This document shows positions 59,976-64,000 of a DNA stretch of 64,000 nt, in pieces (the stretch's first letter is position 1; each line of letters begins with the position of its first letter). This DNA comes from Skeletonema tropicum (Eukaryota > Bacillariophyta > Thalassiosirophyceae > Thalassiosirales > Thalassiosiraceae): contig CM074138.1 of NCBI GenBank assembly GCA_037178625.1, positions 1,550,001 to 1,614,000 on the forward strand. Reading direction: 5' to 3'. The translations under genes were made by a program, and so were the position numbers. The notes below the pieces were generated by a model, which saw only the letters and a program-made list of their open reading frames with translations, was not told where the DNA came from and did no database searches.

Positions 59976-60092
59976 GCTCATATAAGACCGGCGCAAATAA
60001 AATGTGCTAGGGTAAATTTTGTTCTGCAGGCTTGGCGCTAGATATTTTTAAATTACCCGAGCTCTTTTTATTTGCGCCGGTCTTATATGAGC
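59976..60092. mobile_element. 117-bp MITE with 40-bp inverted ends
   Basis: GCTCATATAAGACCGGCGCA (59976 onward) and its inverse copy ending at 60092 match over about 40 bp with only a few differences (AAATAAAATGTGCTAGGGTAA versus AAATAAAAAGAGCTCGGGTAA). The middle is about 37 bp. As RNA it would fold into one long hairpin. No target duplication was clear. Confidence 0.8.
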
Positions 60093-61290
60093 TAGATGCT
60101 AAATATGTGCTGGTAACTAGCTCAAATTGCATCTCATATTATATCCAAAAAAAGTTATGTCAGCTGCAATCGCATTCTCTGCTATCAGAGCCAACTCTAA
60201 ATGGCCAGTAGAATCATTTATTGCTCGTCTTGACAGAGATCGATGTGTACCCAATGAGTGACCGTGTCGAGATTTTCCGACATCTCCTCTCGACGGACCC
60301 CGTCCTGGCTCGAAACTCGGAGCAGTGACGAGACCGAGACAGGACCAACCTCTACAAACTTGACTGCCATGTTAAACAGACCACTTATAGAAACAAAGTG
60401 AGAGAAACCCCAGACACCACGCAGCTGTGCAAGGTCCGTCTTGCAAGAAGCAGGACAAATGAAACCACTAGAAAGAGTTCCATTGTCGCCAAGTGACTAT
60501 AAAAAAGATTGAAAGCTTCTTGGCTAAATATTTCATCAATAGATACTCATTGCAACCTTGAGACATGCTGCAGAAAGGTTTCAAAGATCGACCATCCTAA
60601 AAATTTGTGTGAATACCCCACATCAATGGCACAAATTTGTATAAAACCGAGTTTTCGAAAGTTTGAACATGCTCTCTAACCAGCTAGCTCACACGGAGAA
60701 AGAGAGAAAAAAGAACACACAAAGCAGCTATTTATCTCAACAAAGAGAACACACACGAAGCGGCATTATTGCAGGCGCAGCAACTGTAAACCTAAAGGGC
60801 AAAAATTCTGAAAGGAATTGAATGTGTCAACCTCTTCCCGTCATGCAAGAAATTCTCATCGACTGAAGCAATGGCTTGCAATCCCCTGTAGAACGAATCT
60901 CTAACATCCATTCTTCAATCTCATCAAATTCGTTCGAAGGTTGTTTTGAAATTTATGTCCGCGCTCTTCAGCAATTCATATTTTCTTCACGAAAAATAAA
61001 GCAAGCTGAAAATCATTATATTTATATTTGAAACTCAAGAGACAAAACGAAGAAAAACGACAAAGACAAGATTTGGGATGTCGACAACATCAAGCCGTGC
61101 AAACAGAGCAAGTGATTGCATTGCTCCAGTTACTTGGAAGGGCAGTTGAAATAATGACAATGAGTGGTCTGGTATTTATTTTGCTCGCTTATTGAGCATA
61201 AGATATACTGGCGATCAGGCACCGATATTGAGAAAACTGAGAGAGGAGCAGCTTTTCAATCTGAGGGACCATGGCCTTCGCGCGAGAGTG
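60093..61290. other. Intergenic, no confident gene
   Basis: About 1.2 kb of AT-rich sequence with A-rich runs (about 60690-60760, GAGAAAGAGAGAAAAAAGAAC). No domain-bearing frame was seen. It could include decayed LTR sequence of the neighbouring Copia pieces, but no repeat pair was identified. Confidence 0.35.
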
Positions 61291-62880
61291 CTCACCAAAC
61301 TAGATGGCCTACTTTTGCATTTATTGACAATTTTACGTGTCTTGTTAGGGCTAGTCCTTGACTATGATTTTGTAAAGTTGAGGAAAGTCTTTTTGATAAG
61401 GGCCACGCTCGCATTGAGGTGCCTCTAAATGACAAGATGAACCACTTTCGTGTCGGATAGGATATCACAGGTCGTCTAGCAAGGAGAGGGAGTATTTCAA
61501 GCTCATTGACTCTGCCAGTGCAATAATTTTGGGCTGTGCCATGCAGTTGGTTGGCTCCAGCAGCGAGGTGGTGATGAGCAAGATTTTGGTAAAAGAGTTT
61601 ATTCAAACTCTGGTAATTCTGAGTGGTAAACGATGAGACTAGCACACCCTTGCTGAGACTTCTTTCTTACGTTGATTTAGTTTTGTGATGACGCTGGGAG
61701 ATAGTGGGCGGTTGTTTGACGGTGGCATAGCTCATTCAACCTGGGCGCCAATAGATGCGGAATTGTTTGAGAGTTTCTCTACCTTGTCGCCACTGGAAAC
61801 GCATGTCCATTGCCTTAGTGCGCTTTGGTTGCACTTTGCTGTTGATGACACCTTCGGCAGTGGAATTGTCGGTTTGGATGGGTGTGGCCGGTTGTGGATA
61901 TCCTAGAGTTGTTGAAGGATTAATCGAATGTAGATAGCTTCTCTTGCATTGATGTAGTTTGAGGATTTTCTGTTCAAAATGGCTCCGTTGTTGGGTGGAA
62001 AGGGATCGTTGTTTGAAAGGAAGAATGTCCTCCAGCCCTGCTTCTTGCATTGGGATCGCACAAATAGCTAGCATCGCTGTGCGTAGCTAAAATCATTTCG
62101 CGAGCGTTGCACGTTAGGAGAGCTTCTTCTTGGGAGCTGACGTATTCGAGAAATTGGGTAGCCTTAGCCAGCGTGTCAGTGGTTGGATTGGATTGATTTG
62201 AGGCAATTGCGCTTAGCGGAGTGAGGAGTGTACCATCTACAGCTCGAGCTGGAATCTTTGCTTTCATTTCTTGAAATACTGGGGTTTGAACGAGTTGATA
62301 TAATCGAGTTTTGCGCCTTCCTTTACGTTGTCATCAGGATGGAGGACGCTGCCTCGCTTGGGGGAACTCAACCTCATGAAGCCACTTCTAGAGCGGTTAG
62401 AACTTGAGCCAAATTGTTCTGGCTTCTCCTCATTTTCTCTTGCTCTTAACTCTTTGTGTGCAACCTAAGCCACTTCTAGGGCTGTAGGGACGTGGGAAAA
62501 TATGCTTCACTACTTTATGCTCTTGTTCTCTGTATACTTCCCCTGTAACTCTGGAGGGGTGCTTTTTACTCTTCCCCTGTTATCTTGCGGAGGCGTATTG
62601 CCGTCTGGTGTGACGTACTGTGCTTTGGCACCGTAATTAGGAGGGACATGGCGATGTGGCTGGTCCTGCCTGTGCTCTAGTGGTTCATGGCCTAAATCTG
62701 TAATTGCTGTTTTGACGTAGCCAGGCATAGATAAATGTACTTTGCGTCGATCGTAATCCTAATCGGGCTTCATGCCGATGTATCGTTTTCCGTCCCATTC
62801 TTTGGAGCATTTGTAGTGTTTTTGGATACACCAAGCACTTTCCCCTCCGTGAATGTTTCAATCCTATCCGATCCCGGTAG
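61290..62880 (-). pseudogene. Decayed Copia pol fragment (end of RT, RNase H, tail)
   Basis: On the minus strand, from high to low coordinates: KHYKCSKEWDGKRYIGMKPD at about 62820, stop, then DYDRRKVHLSMPGYVKTAIT (62700-62760) and HVPPNYGAKAQYVTPDGN, the C-terminal RT segment of Copia elements; then a gap with foreign sequence (62248-62460); then ARAVDGTLLTPLSAIASNQS, EMILATHSDASYLCDPNARS, RAGGH, the RNase H domain with its Asp; then PATPIQTDNSTAEGVINSKV and TKAMDMRFQW, FRIYWRPG (61736-61900) in another frame; and a decayed tail to about 61290. In-frame stops and frame changes show it is dead. The fusion with a sequence shared with 57.2 kb makes it chimeric. Confidence 0.75.
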
Positions 62881-63077
62881 TTTCATGTATGAAGACAAGG
62901 TACGTTGCAAGTAATACCTGACAAAGCATTTTACATACCAAATTAAAAAAAGCTTTTGAATACCAACTTCTTAAGTGAGTGAGTGAGTTCTTTAGCTTTA
63001 CCACGCTTAGATCTATAACTTAGTTCAAAATGATAGATTGGGTTTAACGCTCGCCCAACACCTTTTCAGATACTGAA

Positions 63078-63965
63078 TCATTGGTAATGAGGTCGATTGC
63101 GGTTACGTTCAACATAGCCATTCCTTACCCTAGCACCTCCTCCCCCTCTCGCAGCCTCGATCCTCATGTTTGATTCAGCCATCTTCACAACGCCTACAAC
63201 ACCACCAGCGGCTGCTCCATAGATGGCGAAAAGGTACGTCGCCACAAAAGCGAATGCTGCGCAAGTTGCGCTCAAAAAGAAGATTAGAGCAATAAGGGGA
63301 TTTGCCTGGTACGTGGAGATGATGCCCCACAGTCCAAAGATGAAGACGAACAGCGCCATGACTAATCCCATACTGAAATTGATCAATACTTGCATCAGCA
63401 TTTTGAGGCCATATTCAATAAATGATTCATCTCGACTCATGGAACGCATGCCCATGAACATAGCGTCCCACCAGCTCTGTCTCTTAGCAAACTGTTTGCC
63501 ACTGTGAAAATATTCCCAAAAGCTATCTTTCACTTCATTTACCCCCACTTCTGAGAATAGTCCAGCGACAGATTTGGCATCACTCATTCTTGCATTGCCT
63601 TCCGCCTTGATCTCGTCCCACTCACTCTTTCGCCGATCCATGATTGATTTGTAATGTTGACAGTGTGCATCGCACGAGAACCATCCCTTCGAATGATAAT
63701 AATTTGCATGCGCTGTATGATATCGTGATGCCGCGGTGTATTCCGCCTGCAAATCAATTGAGTTCATAATTTCATTATATTGTCGTTGTTGATCGAACGT
63801 CAATTTCGTCCCAGAGCCGATCAACGCAATGACACATAAGATGGAGATGCCATACACATAGCTAAATGTGATTACTTTGTGCTTCTTGGCAAACCCTTTG
63901 GCCGCCGTGACGATGGCAGAGCTTACATTACTGACGACGATAGAGTCCGACGGATGATTATTCAT
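63078..63965 (-). CDS. Multi-pass membrane protein of unknown function
   Basis: A single exon of 295 residues from the ATG at 63965. TM1 is FSYVYGISILCVIALIGSG (about residues 34-52). A large non-membrane loop (about 55-185) contains a Cys pair GWFSCDAHCQHY and the aromatic-rich WWDAMFMGMRSMSRDE. Three more hydrophobic segments follow (MLMQVLINFSMGLVMALFVF, NPLIALIFFLSATCAAFAFV, YLFAIYGAAAGGVVGVV). The C terminus is Gly/Arg-rich (GGGGARVRNGYVERNRNRPH). The layout resembles conserved hypothetical proteins of stramenopiles, but this is memory of a pattern and not a search. It lacks the CCC tail of the family at 47-54 kb. Confidence 0.7.
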   Translation of the reverse strand: MNNHPSDSIVVSNVSSAIVTAAKGFAKKHKVITFSYVYGISILCVIALIGSGTKLTFDQQRQYNEIMNSIDLQAEYTAASRYHTAHANYYHSKGWFSCDAHCQHYKSIMDRRKSEWDEIKAEGNARMSDAKSVAGLFSEVGVNEVKDSFWEYFHSGKQFAKRQSWWDAMFMGMRSMSRDESFIEYGLKMLMQVLINFSMGLVMALFVFIFGLWGIISTYQANPLIALIFFLSATCAAFAFVATYLFAIYGAAAGGVVGVVKMAESNMRIEAARGGGGARVRNGYVERNRNRPHYQ

Positions 63966-64000
63966 ATTCCGAGTTACTTAAGGGCATATAGTAGCCTGGT

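Overview
This is nuclear DNA of a photosynthetic eukaryote, most likely a centric diatom. The reasoning is inference from features seen directly. Genes are short-introned (about 80 to 190 nt, mostly GT-AG) and packed on both strands. Cytosolic eukaryotic housekeeping genes (ribosomal protein S25, proteasome alpha-5, UTP18, UTP23) sit beside plastid-targeted genes (double-domain Cpn20, a fibrillin) that carry a signal peptide followed by an aromatic residue at the cleavage site, which is the bipartite presequence of secondary plastids. Several mobile-element fragments resemble Copia, Helitron and MULE lineages known from diatoms.

Layout. 0-12.8 kb: gene-rich (secreted coiled-coil protein cut by the window edge, small one-TM protein, LRR protein, secreted protein, Cpn20, a TPR-prefoldin fusion, RPS25, a small signal/TM protein, a cytochrome P450). 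12.8-22.9 kb: a transposon nest with no confident host gene. It holds a 2.4-kb element with inverted ends, then an element interrupted by a complete 5.0-kb MULE-type transposon with 113-bp inverted repeats and an 8-bp target duplication, then a hAT-like non-autonomous element with its own 8-bp target duplication. Two diverged copies of a 320-345 bp long-TIR MITE lie inside these. 23-41.4 kb: gene-rich again (RABL6-like GTPase, Ser-rich protein with a C-terminal PIP box, PSMA5, kinesin, annexin, UTP18, Golgi-type sulfotransferase, fibrillin, HPRT, dUTPase). 41.6-44.4 kb: a MORN protein and a Helitron-derived fragment, with repeated duplications of gene tails. 44.8-54.7 kb: EGF-repeat membrane protein, three members of a four-TM family with a conserved C-terminal Cys-Cys-Cys motif, a two-RRM RNA-binding protein, UTP23, and a decayed transposon-like gene. 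54.7-63 kb: repeats, MITEs and broken Copia retrotransposon pieces. The window ends with a conserved-looking four-TM protein.

How genes relate. There are no operons. Recurrent themes are ribosome production (RPS25, UTP18, UTP23), protein folding and turnover (Cpn20, TPR-prefoldin, PSMA5), nucleotide metabolism (HPRT, dUTPase about 0.6 kb apart, divergently arranged), and membrane or cell-surface proteins. The most unusual items are the nested transposons, the TPR-prefoldin fusion, the small CCC-tail membrane protein family, and three separate direct duplications that each copy a gene's stop-codon region within about 5 kb.
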